Below are positions 39,994-47,967 of a stretch of 64,000 nucleotides of DNA, one piece after another. Source of the stretch: an uncultured Chloroflexales bacterium. GTDB lineage: Bacteria; Chloroflexota; Chloroflexia; Chloroflexales; Chloroflexaceae. The stretch's first letter is position 1, and each line of letters begins with the position of its first letter. The position numbers and the translations under genes are program-made. Below the pieces are notes generated by a model. The model was not told where the DNA came from. It worked only from the letters and a program-made list of their open reading frames with translations, and made no database searches. The DNA lies in assembly GCA_937918935.1 (NCBI GenBank), contig CAKZSI010000059.1, positions 1 to 64,000 of the forward strand. The letters run 5' to 3'.

Positions 39994-40884
39994 ATGCAAC
40001 TGGCCTATTACCCCGGCTGCACCATCAAGGTCTCGGCGCGCGAGCATGAGCGGGCGGCGCTGGCGATACTCAGGGAACTGGGCATCGCCCTGCGCGAGAT
40101 GCCCGAATGGAACTGCTGCGGGGTGGTGCATACCCTCACCGGCGAGAACTTGATTCGCCAGATGGCGCCGCTGCGGGTGCTGGCGCGCCTGCGGCAGCAG
40201 GGTGAGCGTGAGGCGGTGACGCTGTGCGATATGTGCTTCAACACCCTGGCGCGGGCCAATCACCTGGCGCGGACGCAGCCGGATCAGGTGTCCGCCCTCA
40301 ACGCGACCAGCGGCGGCGGCCTCGATTACGACGGCGCTGGCGAGGTGCTGCACCTGCTGCATCTCCTGCGCGACCGGGTGGGTCTGGCGGCGATTCGCAA
40401 GCGGGTGCGCCGTCCCCTGCGCGACCTGGTGGTGTACCCCTACTACGGCTGCAAGTTGCTGCGCCCAACCGGGATCGGCCTCGACGACCCCGAGATGCCA
40501 ACCCTGCTGCGCGACCTGATGGAGTCCCTGGGCGCGACTGTGGTCGAGGGGTCGCTGCAGACGCAGTGTTGCGGGGCTTACCTGGCGGTGGATCGGGCGG
40601 GGCTGGTTACGGAGCGGGTGGGCGCGACGGTGGAGCAGGCCCGCGACGCCGGGGCCGGGGCGATTGTGCTTTCGTGCCCGCTGTGCCACTTCAACTTCGC
40701 GACGCTCCAACCCCATGCCGGCGCACCGTTGCCGGTGCTGTATTACACCCAGGCGATTGGCCTGGCCTTTGGCCTTGACCCGGCGGAACTGGGGCTGGAT
40801 GATCGGCAGATGGAGGCGCTGGGCAGGGCCGTGCCCTCTCAGGCCCTCCACGACCTCGCGCACGCGAGAGGAGGATCGGCATGA
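39994..40884 (+). CDS. hdrB: HdrB-like catalytic subunit with two CCG domains
   Basis: The 296-residue protein has both CCG motifs complete: C9, C41-C42, C78, C81, and C153, C192-C193, C228, C231. In methanogen HdrB these bind two non-cubane [4Fe-4S] clusters that cleave the CoM-S-S-CoB disulfide. Here the disulfide substrate is unknown, or the site may be an electron relay. The last 35 residues overlap a repeat-like sequence (GGGCAGGGCC-GTGCCCTC at about 40821-40838). ATG 39994 follows GAGGAAAGAAG; GTG 39970 is an alternative. It overlaps the next gene by 4 bp. Confidence 0.93.
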   Translation: MQLAYYPGCTIKVSAREHERAALAILRELGIALREMPEWNCCGVVHTLTGENLIRQMAPLRVLARLRQQGEREAVTLCDMCFNTLARANHLARTQPDQVSALNATSGGGLDYDGAGEVLHLLHLLRDRVGLAAIRKRVRRPLRDLVVYPYYGCKLLRPTGIGLDDPEMPTLLRDLMESLGATVVEGSLQTQCCGAYLAVDRAGLVTERVGATVEQARDAGAGAIVLSCPLCHFNFATLQPHAGAPLPVLYYTQAIGLAFGLDPAELGLDDRQMEALGRAVPSQALHDLAHARGGSA

Positions 40885-41654
40885 GCGAACCTGCCACGCT
40901 GGTCACAATGGAACTGATGGGCAAAGAGTACCGCGTGCCGAGCGGTCTGACGATCCTGGCGGCGATTGAGTACGCCGGCTACAAGCTGGTGCGCGGCGTC
41001 GGCTGTCGCGGCGGCTTCTGCGGGGCCTGCCCCACCCTCTACCGCCGCGAGGGCAGCCACCGCATCTTCACTGCGCTGGCCTGCCAGACCCTGGTCGAAG
41101 ATGGCATGTGCCTGGTGCAGATGCCCTTCGTGCCGGTGCCGACCAAACCCTATGATCTGCACGGCATCACGCCGCAGCCAACTACGCTGCTGCGCTTCTT
41201 CCCCGAAATCGCCGGCTGCGTGGCCTGCAACACCTGCACCCGCGCCTGTCCGCAGGGCCTGCCGGTGATGGACTACATCCAGGCGGCGCTGCGGGGGGAT
41301 ATCGAGCGCGTGGCGATGCTGTCGTTCGACTGCATCGCCTGCGGGATCTGTTCAAGTCGCTGCCCCGCTGACATCAAACACTACGCGGTAGGCCTGCTGG
41401 CGCGGCGGATCTACGGCAAGTACCTGGTACCGCCGTCGGAGGACCTGGCCGTGCGGGTCAGCGCGATCGAGGCCGGGCGCTACGACGCGGAGTTGCGCAA
41501 GTTGATGGAGCTGCCCCTCGCCGACCTGCGCGCACGCTACGAGCAGCGCAACTTTGAAACAGTGGCCGAGCAGCACAGGGACCACAGTGCCACCCAACGC
41601 TACAACTCGCCTATGGACCCGGTGGATTACCAGGATGAGTTGGAGGGTGTGTAG
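40881..41654 (+). CDS. fumarate-reductase/TfrB-like iron-sulfur subunit
   Basis: The 257-residue protein has an N-terminal [2Fe-2S] ferredoxin domain (C42, C47, C50, C68) and two 4Fe-4S motifs (C113/116/119/123 and C151/154/157/161). Succinate dehydrogenase B has three different clusters; this arrangement, with two classic CxxCxxCxxxC motifs, is like the N-terminal half of methanogen TfrB, whose C-terminal half is HdrB-like. Here HdrB is the separate, overlapping upstream gene, so the two may form a split TfrB. It probably passes electrons between HdrB/C and the flavoprotein that follows. Confidence 0.85.
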   Translation: MSEPATLVTMELMGKEYRVPSGLTILAAIEYAGYKLVRGVGCRGGFCGACPTLYRREGSHRIFTALACQTLVEDGMCLVQMPFVPVPTKPYDLHGITPQPTTLLRFFPEIAGCVACNTCTRACPQGLPVMDYIQAALRGDIERVAMLSFDCIACGICSSRCPADIKHYAVGLLARRIYGKYLVPPSEDLAVRVSAIEAGRYDAELRKLMELPLADLRARYEQRNFETVAEQHRDHSATQRYNSPMDPVDYQDELEGV

Positions 41655-41681
41655 ACAGCGCAGGTGCGAGTAGGGAGGAGA

Positions 41682-41785
41682 AGGGCGCAGGGAAACCTGG
41701 TTTCCCCGTCCATCGAGCGGGAAGGGCGTGGCCCTCTCAGCCGCTTGCAGCAGGGGCGCGGGGAAACCTGGTTTCTCCACCCTCC
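41682..41785. repeat. two family A palindromes plus a family B copy inside the operon
   Basis: Family A copies at 41682-41710 and 41751-41785 flank a family B-like GGAAGGGCGTGGCCCTCTC (41720-41738). They fill the 155 bp between the Fe-S and flavoprotein genes and could set differential expression by processing or partial termination. Confidence 0.8.
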
Positions 41786-41809
41786 TTCAATCGAGCGAGG
41801 AGCGACGGC

Positions 41810-43459
41810 ATGGAGCTTATTGACGGCTATCCGGCGTCGATGCGCGAGAGCATCGCCCTGGTTGAGCGCACCCGCCCCGCCCGTCTGGGCCGGACCTTCC
41901 CGGCTATGAGCCTGGAGGAGCGCAAGGCGCTGCTCCTCGGGCACCACCCCGACTACCAGGCCGGCGCCAAGCGACCCCTGCGATTCGGACCGAGCAAGGG
42001 TCTGCTGCTCAACCACGAACTCGCCGATCTGTTCGAGGCCCGCCCACTGGTGCGTCCCAACCTCGACCTGAGCACGATTGACGCCGATGTGGACCTGCTG
42101 GTGATCGGCGGCGGCGGTGCGGGCACGGTGGCGGCGATCTGGGCGGTGCAAAGCGGGCTGGATCCGGCGAGAGTGCTGATCGCCACCAAACTGCGCCACG
42201 GCGACTCGAACTCGACCATGGCCCAGGGCGGCATCCAGGCCGCCGACCGGCCCGAGGACTCGCCGGTGCAGCACTTTCTGGATGTGATGGGCGGGGGGCA
42301 CTTCACCAACCGGCCCGACCTGGTGCGGGCGCTGGTGAGCGACGCGCCATTGATCATCCAGTGGCACGAGCGCCTGGGGGTGATGTACGACAAAGACAGC
42401 CAGGGGCGCTTCGTCGAAAACCCTGGCGGGGGCACCTCGCGCAACCGCATGCACTCGGCCCGCGACTATACCGGCCTGGAGATTATGCGCGTGCTGCGCG
42501 ACGAGGCGCGCAACCTCGGCATCCGGGTGATCGAGTTTTCGCCGGCAATCGAATTACTCGGTGATGAGAGCGGCCGGGTGGCCGGGGCGGTGCTGCTCAA
42601 TCTGGAGACCCGACGCTACTACATCGTGCGGGCCGCGGCGACGGTGCTGACCACCGGTGGTCTGGGACGGGTGCACATCCAGCGCTTCCCCACCACCAAC
42701 CACTACGGGGCCACCGGCGACGGGCTGGTGCTGGCCTACCGTGCCGGCGCCGAACTGGTGGATCTCGACGCGGTGCAGTATCACCCCACCGGGGCGGCCT
42801 TCCCCGCTCAGATGGCCGGATTGCTGATTACCGAAAAGGTGCGCGGCCTGGGGGCGCAACCGCTCAATCGCCTGGGCGAACAGTTCGTCTTTCCCCTGGA
42901 GCCGCGCGATGTGGAGGCAGCGGCCTTCATCCGCGAGTGCGGCGAACGGGGCCTGGGCATTCCCACGCCCCACGGCATCTGCGGGGTCTGGCTGGACGCC
43001 CCGATGGTGGACCTGATCCACGGGCCGGGGACCATTCGCGCCGCGCTGCCGGCGATGTACCGCATGTATACGCGCTTCGGCATTGACATGACCCGCGATC
43101 CGATCCTGGTCTTCCCGACCCTGCACTACCAGAATGGGGGCGTGGCCGCCGATGAGCACGGCGCGACCCGCGTGCCGGGCCTGTTCGTGGCTGGCGAGGT
43201 GATGGGCGGCATCCACGGCAAGAACCGGCTTATGGGCAACTCGCTGCTCGACTTCAACGTGTTTGGTCGGCGCGCGGGCATCGCCGCTGCGCACTACGCG
43301 CGCGCCCATCGCCCCGGGCGGTTGAGCCTGGCCCACGTGGCCGAATACGAGCGCATGCTCCGCGAGGCCGGCGTCGAAACCACGCGCACCGCCCCGCGCA
43401 TTCTGCCCGATTATCGCGGGAAAGAGGCTCTGGAGCGCTACCTGGATGTGCCGGTGTAA
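41810..43459 (+). CDS. fumarate reductase/succinate dehydrogenase-family flavoprotein (TfrA-like)
   Basis: The 549-residue protein has an N-terminal extension of about 90 residues, the FAD motif VIGGGGAGTVAA (near 97-108), HGDSNSTMAQGG, and SdhA-type active-site segments: AVQYHPTGAAFP, ITEKVRGLGAQPLNR, FPTLHYQNGGV, and GIHGKNRLMGNSLLDF. These place it in the FrdA/SdhA/NadB superfamily with the catalytic His and Arg regions conserved. With the Fe-S and Hdr-like genes it most resembles thiol:fumarate reductase TfrA. Fumarate as substrate is inferred. GAGGAG lies 7 bases before the ATG. Confidence 0.87.
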   Translation: MELIDGYPASMRESIALVERTRPARLGRTFPAMSLEERKALLLGHHPDYQAGAKRPLRFGPSKGLLLNHELADLFEARPLVRPNLDLSTIDADVDLLVIGGGGAGTVAAIWAVQSGLDPARVLIATKLRHGDSNSTMAQGGIQAADRPEDSPVQHFLDVMGGGHFTNRPDLVRALVSDAPLIIQWHERLGVMYDKDSQGRFVENPGGGTSRNRMHSARDYTGLEIMRVLRDEARNLGIRVIEFSPAIELLGDESGRVAGAVLLNLETRRYYIVRAAATVLTTGGLGRVHIQRFPTTNHYGATGDGLVLAYRAGAELVDLDAVQYHPTGAAFPAQMAGLLITEKVRGLGAQPLNRLGEQFVFPLEPRDVEAAAFIRECGERGLGIPTPHGICGVWLDAPMVDLIHGPGTIRAALPAMYRMYTRFGIDMTRDPILVFPTLHYQNGGVAADEHGATRVPGLFVAGEVMGGIHGKNRLMGNSLLDFNVFGRRAGIAAAHYARAHRPGRLSLAHVAEYERMLREAGVETTRTAPRILPDYRGKEALERYLDVPV

Positions 43460-43563
43460 TGGGGTTCTGGATTGCCGTCTATGGCATCTTGCTGAGACCT
43501 GGCGATTGTGTCATGGAGAGGCGTGGAGGGCCAGCACCTCTGCGGCTCCCACTGTAGGGCCAT

Positions 43564-43785
43564 ATGCACACCATTCAGATCGACGAAGGCTGGTGCAAAG
43601 GATGCGCCCTGTGCGTCATCTACTGTCCTACCCGGGCGCTGCAGGTGGCTGCGCGCTTCTCGCCGCGGGGCGTGCATCCCCCGGAACTGGTTCGCCCCGA
43701 GCGGTGCAACGGTTGCCGGCTGTGCGAATTGCTGTGCCCGGATTTCGCCATCACGGTGACGGAGGAAGGCCGTGTCCACGCATAG
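43564..43785 (+). CDS. korD: KorD-like 2x[4Fe-4S] ferredoxin subunit
   Basis: The 73-residue protein has two classic motifs, C11-x2-C14-x2-C17-x3-C21 and C48-x2-C51-x2-C54-x3-C58, each ending in CP. It is the delta (ferredoxin) subunit of four-subunit 2-oxoacid:ferredoxin oxidoreductases. It overlaps korA by 14 bp. Start ATG 43564 has only a weak AGGG ribosome site, and the 104-bp gap before it holds nothing recognised. Confidence 0.88.
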   Translation: MHTIQIDEGWCKGCALCVIYCPTRALQVAARFSPRGVHPPELVRPERCNGCRLCELLCPDFAITVTEEGRVHA

Positions 43786-44950
43786 AGAACTGATCCGGCG
43801 GGCGCTCGGCCCCAGGGTGCAATTCGTGCAGGGGGACGACGCCTGCGCCTATGGCGCGGTACTGGCGGGCTGCACCTTCTTCGCTGGCTACCCGATCACC
43901 CCCGCCACCGAGGTCGCCGAGCGTATGGCCGAGATCCTGCCCCGCATCGGCGGCTGCTACATCCAGATGGAAGATGAGATCGCCAGTATGGGCGCGCTTG
44001 TTGGCGCAAGCTGGACCGGGGCGAAGGTGATGACCTCGACCTCCGGCCCCGGTTTTTCGCTGATGCAGGAGAACCTGGGCTACGCCATCATGACCGAGAC
44101 GCCCTGCGTGGTGGTCAATGTGCAGCGATCCGGGCCATCCACCGGGCAGCCGACGATGGGGGCCTACGGCGACATGATGCAGGCCCGCTGGGGCACCCAC
44201 GGCGACCACGAGATCATTATGCTCTGCCCGGCGTCGGTGCAGGAGGTCCTGGAGATCACCATCGTGGCCTTTAACCTTGCCGAACGGTTGCGGACGCCGG
44301 TGCTGGTGTTCATTGATGGCGAACTGGGACACATGCGCGAGCGCCTGGTCATCCCCGACGATGACGAGTTTGAACTGGTGGAGCGCCCGCGCGCCACCGA
44401 TCGGGCCAGTTACCGCCCCTTCGCCCCCGGCCCGGATCTGGTGCCGCCCTTCGCCCCCTTCGGGTCGGGTTTCCGCACCTTTGTGACCGGGCTGACCCAC
44501 AACGAGGAGGGCCTGCCGCGGGCCTCCAGCGCCGCCGTTCACGATCAACTGGTGCGCCGGCTGGCGGCCAAGATTACCAATCATCTTGACTTGATAACGC
44601 GCTACGAAGAGTTCTACGCCGACGACTGCGAGATCGCCATCGTGGCCTATGGCATTACCGCCCGCACCTGCCGCGACGTAGTGGAAGAGGCCCGGCGCCG
44701 GGGCATCAAGGCCGGGTTGCTGCGGCTGATCAGCATCTGGCCCTTTCCCGAGCACATTGTCGCCCGCTGGGCCGAACGGGTGCGGGCCATGCTCGTCCCA
44801 GAGATGAACCTGGGGCAGATCGTGCACCCCATCCGCGAGGCCGTCGCCGGACGATGCGTGGTAAAGCCATACGCCCGGATCGGCGGCGAGTTGCACACTC
44901 CCGCTGAACTGCTGGAAGCGCTGGAGGCATTGCAATGGCAACCGGCCTGA
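43772..44950 (+). CDS. korA: 2-oxoacid:ferredoxin oxidoreductase alpha subunit (KorA-like)
   Basis: The 392-residue subunit begins with the gamma/alpha-type pyrimidine-binding fold. FFAGYPITPATEVAERMAE, YIQMEDEIASMGALVGAS, TSTSGPGFSLMQENLGYA and QRSGPSTGQPTMG are those of KorA (2-oxoglutarate synthase alpha). It contributes CoA and TPP binding. GTG 43772 has GGAGG 5-7 bases upstream and lies inside korD. The 2-oxoglutarate specificity is inferred from motif similarity and the D-A-B-C gene order; related 2-oxoacids cannot be excluded. Confidence 0.9.
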   Translation: MSTHRELIRRALGPRVQFVQGDDACAYGAVLAGCTFFAGYPITPATEVAERMAEILPRIGGCYIQMEDEIASMGALVGASWTGAKVMTSTSGPGFSLMQENLGYAIMTETPCVVVNVQRSGPSTGQPTMGAYGDMMQARWGTHGDHEIIMLCPASVQEVLEITIVAFNLAERLRTPVLVFIDGELGHMRERLVIPDDDEFELVERPRATDRASYRPFAPGPDLVPPFAPFGSGFRTFVTGLTHNEEGLPRASSAAVHDQLVRRLAAKITNHLDLITRYEEFYADDCEIAIVAYGITARTCRDVVEEARRRGIKAGLLRLISIWPFPEHIVARWAERVRAMLVPEMNLGQIVHPIREAVAGRCVVKPYARIGGELHTPAELLEALEALQWQPA

Positions 44951-45795
44951 AGATCAAAACCGCCGCCGAGTTGCGGACGAACTACCTGCGGCGGGAGATG
45001 TTCCCGACGATCTTCTGCGATGGGTGCGGCCTCGGCAATGTGCTGAACTACACCCTCTGGGCGATTGATGAAGTGGGCCTTGACCTCGATCGGACGGTGT
45101 TCGTGTCGGGGATCGGTTGCTCGTCGCGGCTCCCCGGCTACATCAATGCCGACGGTCTGCATGCCACCCACGGGCGGGCGCTGGCCTTCGCCTCGGGGAT
45201 CAGGGCCGCCAATCCCGACCTGACGGTGATCGTCTTCACCGGCGATGGCGACGGGGCGGGCATTGGCGGCAATCACCTGCTGCACACCATTCGCCGCAAC
45301 ATGGACGTAACCGTGATCCTGGTCAACAACTTCACCTACGGCATGACCGGCGGCCAGTCCGCGCCCACCACGCCCGATGGCGGCTTCAGTTCAACGACGC
45401 CCTACGGCAACATTGAGCATCCACTGGATATCTGCGAACTGGCGAAGGCCCTGGGGGCGCCCTACGTGGCCCGCTGGCCGGTGGTCTCGCCGGCGCAGCC
45501 GGTCAAATCGATTGCCGAAGGTATTCGCAAGCGCGGCTTCGCGCTGATCGAGATGCTCACCCCCTGCCCGACGGCCTATGGCCGGCGCAACGGGCTGAAG
45601 GAAATCGAGCAGATCTGGCGCTGGTACCGCGAACACACGGTGCTGCTCGACGAGTGGGAGTGGGTGGAGCAATTCGGATCGCCCGAGGAGCGCGAGGCGC
45701 TGCGGGGCAAGCTGAAGATCGGCGTCTTTCAGGATACCGAGCGCGAGACGTTCGAGGATCGCTGGGCCGCGCTGGTGGCGAGGGAAAAGCTATGA
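44935..45795 (+). CDS. korB: 2-oxoacid:ferredoxin oxidoreductase beta subunit (KorB-like)
   Basis: The 286-residue TPP-binding subunit has CDGCGLGNVLNY (C28, C31), SGIGCSSRLPGY (C62), the TPP motif GDGDGAGIGGNHLLH (from about 103) ending in NN at 131-132, and the metal-site region FTYGMTGGQSAPTTP. It binds TPP and one [4Fe-4S] cluster. GGAGG lies 7 bases before the ATG, and the gene overlaps korA by 16 bp. Confidence 0.93.
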   Translation: MATGLKIKTAAELRTNYLRREMFPTIFCDGCGLGNVLNYTLWAIDEVGLDLDRTVFVSGIGCSSRLPGYINADGLHATHGRALAFASGIRAANPDLTVIVFTGDGDGAGIGGNHLLHTIRRNMDVTVILVNNFTYGMTGGQSAPTTPDGGFSSTTPYGNIEHPLDICELAKALGAPYVARWPVVSPAQPVKSIAEGIRKRGFALIEMLTPCPTAYGRRNGLKEIEQIWRWYREHTVLLDEWEWVEQFGSPEEREALRGKLKIGVFQDTERETFEDRWAALVAREKL

Positions 45796-46334
45796 AACGC
45801 GAGATTCGTATCTGCGGCTTCGGCGGACAGGGCGTGATCACCGCGGCGGTCATCCTGGGCAAAGCGGCGGCGGTCCACGACGGGTTGACGGCCTGCCAGG
45901 TGCAGTCCTACGGCCCGGAGGCCCGTGGCGGGGCGGCACGGGCCGAGGTGATCATCGCCGATCAGCCGATTGGCTACCCCGGCATTCACCTGGCCGACGT
46001 GCTGGTGGCTATGTCGCAGGAGGCCTACAACCGCTATGGGCGGGCGATCAAACCCGGGGCGATGGTGATTATCGATCCCGACCTGGTCTTCCAGCACGAC
46101 GAGGCCCGGCCGGTGACACCGGTGCGTGCCACGAAGATCGCCGAGGGCCTTGGCAACACCGTGGTGGCGAATATCGTCATGCTCGGCGCAGTGGCGGCGC
46201 TGACCAGGGTGGTCTCGCCGGAGGCGCTACTGGCGGCCACGCTGGAGAGTGTCCCGGCCCGTTTCCGCGAGTTGAACCGGCGCGCCCTGGAGGCGGGGAT
46301 GCAGGTGGCAGGGGTGCCGGTCCTCGCTCAGTAA
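45792..46334 (+). CDS. korC: 2-oxoacid:ferredoxin oxidoreductase gamma subunit (KorC-like)
   Basis: The 180-residue protein starts REIRICGFGGQGVITAAVILGKAA and has SYGPEARGGAARAEVIIAD, the hallmark segments of the gamma domain. ATG 45792 overlaps the korB stop by ATGA. This is the last gene of the operon; 55 bp separate it from the convergent selenoprotein gene. Together korDABC encode a complete enzyme that can oxidise 2-oxoglutarate with ferredoxin, or carboxylate succinyl-CoA when reduced ferredoxin is abundant. Confidence 0.93.
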   Translation: MKREIRICGFGGQGVITAAVILGKAAAVHDGLTACQVQSYGPEARGGAARAEVIIADQPIGYPGIHLADVLVAMSQEAYNRYGRAIKPGAMVIIDPDLVFQHDEARPVTPVRATKIAEGLGNTVVANIVMLGAVAALTRVVSPEALLAATLESVPARFRELNRRALEAGMQVAGVPVLAQ

Positions 46335-46389
46335 GGCCGAAACACAGCTTGCGCCAGTGCTTCGGCCCTGCTTGCGCCGGCCCTGCCCC

Positions 46390-47217
46390 TCAGGGCAAAT
46401 CCCAGCGATCCGGCTCCTCGTATTCCTCACGGCGCCAGCGCCAGCCCGGATCGATGATCGTCCCCGACTCGCGCACGGTGTAGAGGGCCTGCAACGCGAT
46501 GTAGATCACGCAGAGTTGTTGCGCCCGGTTGCCCGGCTCCCCCAGTGGATGGCCGAAGGGCCACTTCAGGTGAATGGCGCGGGGCGGGCGCACCCGCTCG
46601 GCAATCTCGCGCAGCCCGATAACGCATATGGTCGGGATGCCAAACGTCTCGATGACCCGGGCGATCAGTCCCACGGACTGATTGCAGAGTCCTCAGGCAG
46701 GGGTGAGCAGCACCGCGTCGATCTGCTCCTGCCGCAGCATCCCCGCGACCTCCGGCGCGGTCTGGCGGATCAGTGTCTCAACGTGGGGCGGCTCGATGTG
46801 CCCCATGAAGCTGTAACAGGTTCCGAGGCCGCCGATGGCGCCGTGGGCGGCCAGTTCGCGCGCCAGTTCCAGCGGAAAAAGGATGTTGAGATCACGCTCG
46901 GCGTCGGAGTGGTCGTAGTAGTCGTGGGTGATCATCAACTCGTCCACAGGCGTATCGGCGGGGATGACCCGGTAACTGGGATCGCCGTGTGAGTCGTGCA
47001 TGTCGAACGGCGTCTGGGCGCGCAGATGCACCCCGCCTGTCGTGACCAGGGCCAGCCGTGCCTCCCGCAGCGGCTTCTCCAGACGCGCCAGGGGTACCGG
47101 CTGGCCCTCGACGGCGTCGAACCATTGTCCCCAGAGCCGCGCCAGTTCGGGCGCCTGGGAGAGGAACTGCCCGAAGGCGCTCCCCAGGCGTTGCCGTAGC
47201 CAGTCAAAGTCGGTCAT
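46390..47217 (-). CDS. GrdB/PrdB-family selenoprotein with in-frame UGA (Sec175)
   Basis: Read through one UGA (46695-46693), this is a 275-residue member of the glycine/sarcosine/betaine/D-proline reductase selenoprotein B family. Family segments before the UGA include VTTGGVHLRAQTPFDMHD, DELMITHDYYDHSDAERDLN, CYSFMGHIE and DAVLLTPA. After it come GLCNQSVGLIARVIETFGIP and KWPFGHPLGEP. The UGA is at the family's Sec/Cys position, giving U-G-L-C. A hairpin follows with SECIS-like spacing. The family uses the selenol in reductive cleavage; this short form resembles PrdB (about 240). Substrate is unknown. ATG 47217 has AGGAA upstream. Confidence 0.88.
46664..46682 (-). promoter_or_regulatory. 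SECIS-like hairpin after the UGA codon
   Basis: On the minus strand ATCAGTCC pairs perfectly with GGACTGAT around GTG. The stem begins 10 nt after the UGA and the loop 18 nt after it, with a G first in the loop. These fit rules known for bacterial SECIS elements. Confidence 0.75.
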
Positions 47218-47292
47218 ACGAGGTTCCTGACAAGACTATAGGCAACCGGAGGAGGGGAAAAACAAGGTTCCCCTGGTTCTCTCCATCGCCCC

Positions 47293-47874
47293 CTACCGTG
47301 CCGCGATCCCATCGAGCAGAGTCTCGACGATCTGGGTTGCGGTATGCTCATCGGCCAGGCGGGCGCAGGGATGGTCGGTGTGGAAGAAGGGGTAGAGCAT
47401 CCCCAGCAGCAGCCAGGTTGTCACGTGGGGATTGACCGGGCGCAACTCGCCTTGCGTCACCCCGTCGCGAATGATGGCCTCGATTGGCTCTAGAAAGCCG
47501 CTGGCGTAGCAACGCTGGATGCGCTCGCGCGTGGCCTCGCCCAGGCGGGGCAGATCCTGCGTGCCGAGACGAATGAGCGCGCGCTGGAGGGGTGCCTGGG
47601 CAAACAGGCCCCGCACCAGAACGGCCAGCCGGGCGCGCGTGTCGGGCGCCTGGCGCGCCGCCGCTACCAGCGCCTCGGTCTCGGCGACCCAGTGCGTCAG
47701 CACCGCCTCCAGCAGGTCTTCCTTGTCGCGGAAGTGGTAGTACAGTCCGGGCTTGGAGATCCCCGCCGCCTCGGCGATTTCGCGCATGGCCACACCGTCG
47801 TAGCCCTGGGCTACGATGAGCCGCGCCGCCTCGACAATGATGGTTTCCCGGACGCTGTCGGTTGGTCCGCTCAT
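47293..47874 (-). CDS. TetR/AcrR-family transcriptional regulator
   Basis: The 193-residue protein has the TetR N-terminal helix-turn-helix (ETIIVEAARLIVAQGYDGVAM, then EIAEAAGISKPGLYYHFRDKEDLL, about 12-60) and a helical ligand-binding domain. GAGGAG lies 8-9 bases before ATG 47874, which was preferred to the in-frame ATG at 47901. It is encoded just downstream of the MFS gene on the same strand. A perfect palindrome sits at the MFS promoter, so it very probably represses that transporter. Inducer is unknown. Confidence 0.92.
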   Translation of the reverse strand: MSGPTDSVRETIIVEAARLIVAQGYDGVAMREIAEAAGISKPGLYYHFRDKEDLLEAVLTHWVAETEALVAAARQAPDTRARLAVLVRGLFAQAPLQRALIRLGTQDLPRLGEATRERIQRCYASGFLEPIEAIIRDGVTQGELRPVNPHVTTWLLLGMLYPFFHTDHPCARLADEHTATQIVETLLDGIAAR

Positions 47875-47883
47875 GGCGGAACT

Positions 47884-47952
47884 CCTCGGATCCTCACCCA
47901 CCCCCCGGCTCCCCCTCTGCGCTGCCGGTGGAGAGGGGGGTGGTGAGGAAGG
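47884..47952. terminator. long G/C-rich inverted repeat between MFS and tetR genes
   Basis: CCTCACCCACCCCCC pairs with GGGGGGTGGTGAGG. It lies just after the MFS stop, upstream of tetR, and may reduce read-through. No T-tract is seen. Confidence 0.5.
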
Positions 47953-47967
47953 ACTATCCCATGGGCA

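Noticed and set aside
46390-46674. A separate 94-residue protein starting after the UGA
   Set aside because: Its sequence continues the GrdB/PrdB family in phase. There is no ribosome site before its GTG.
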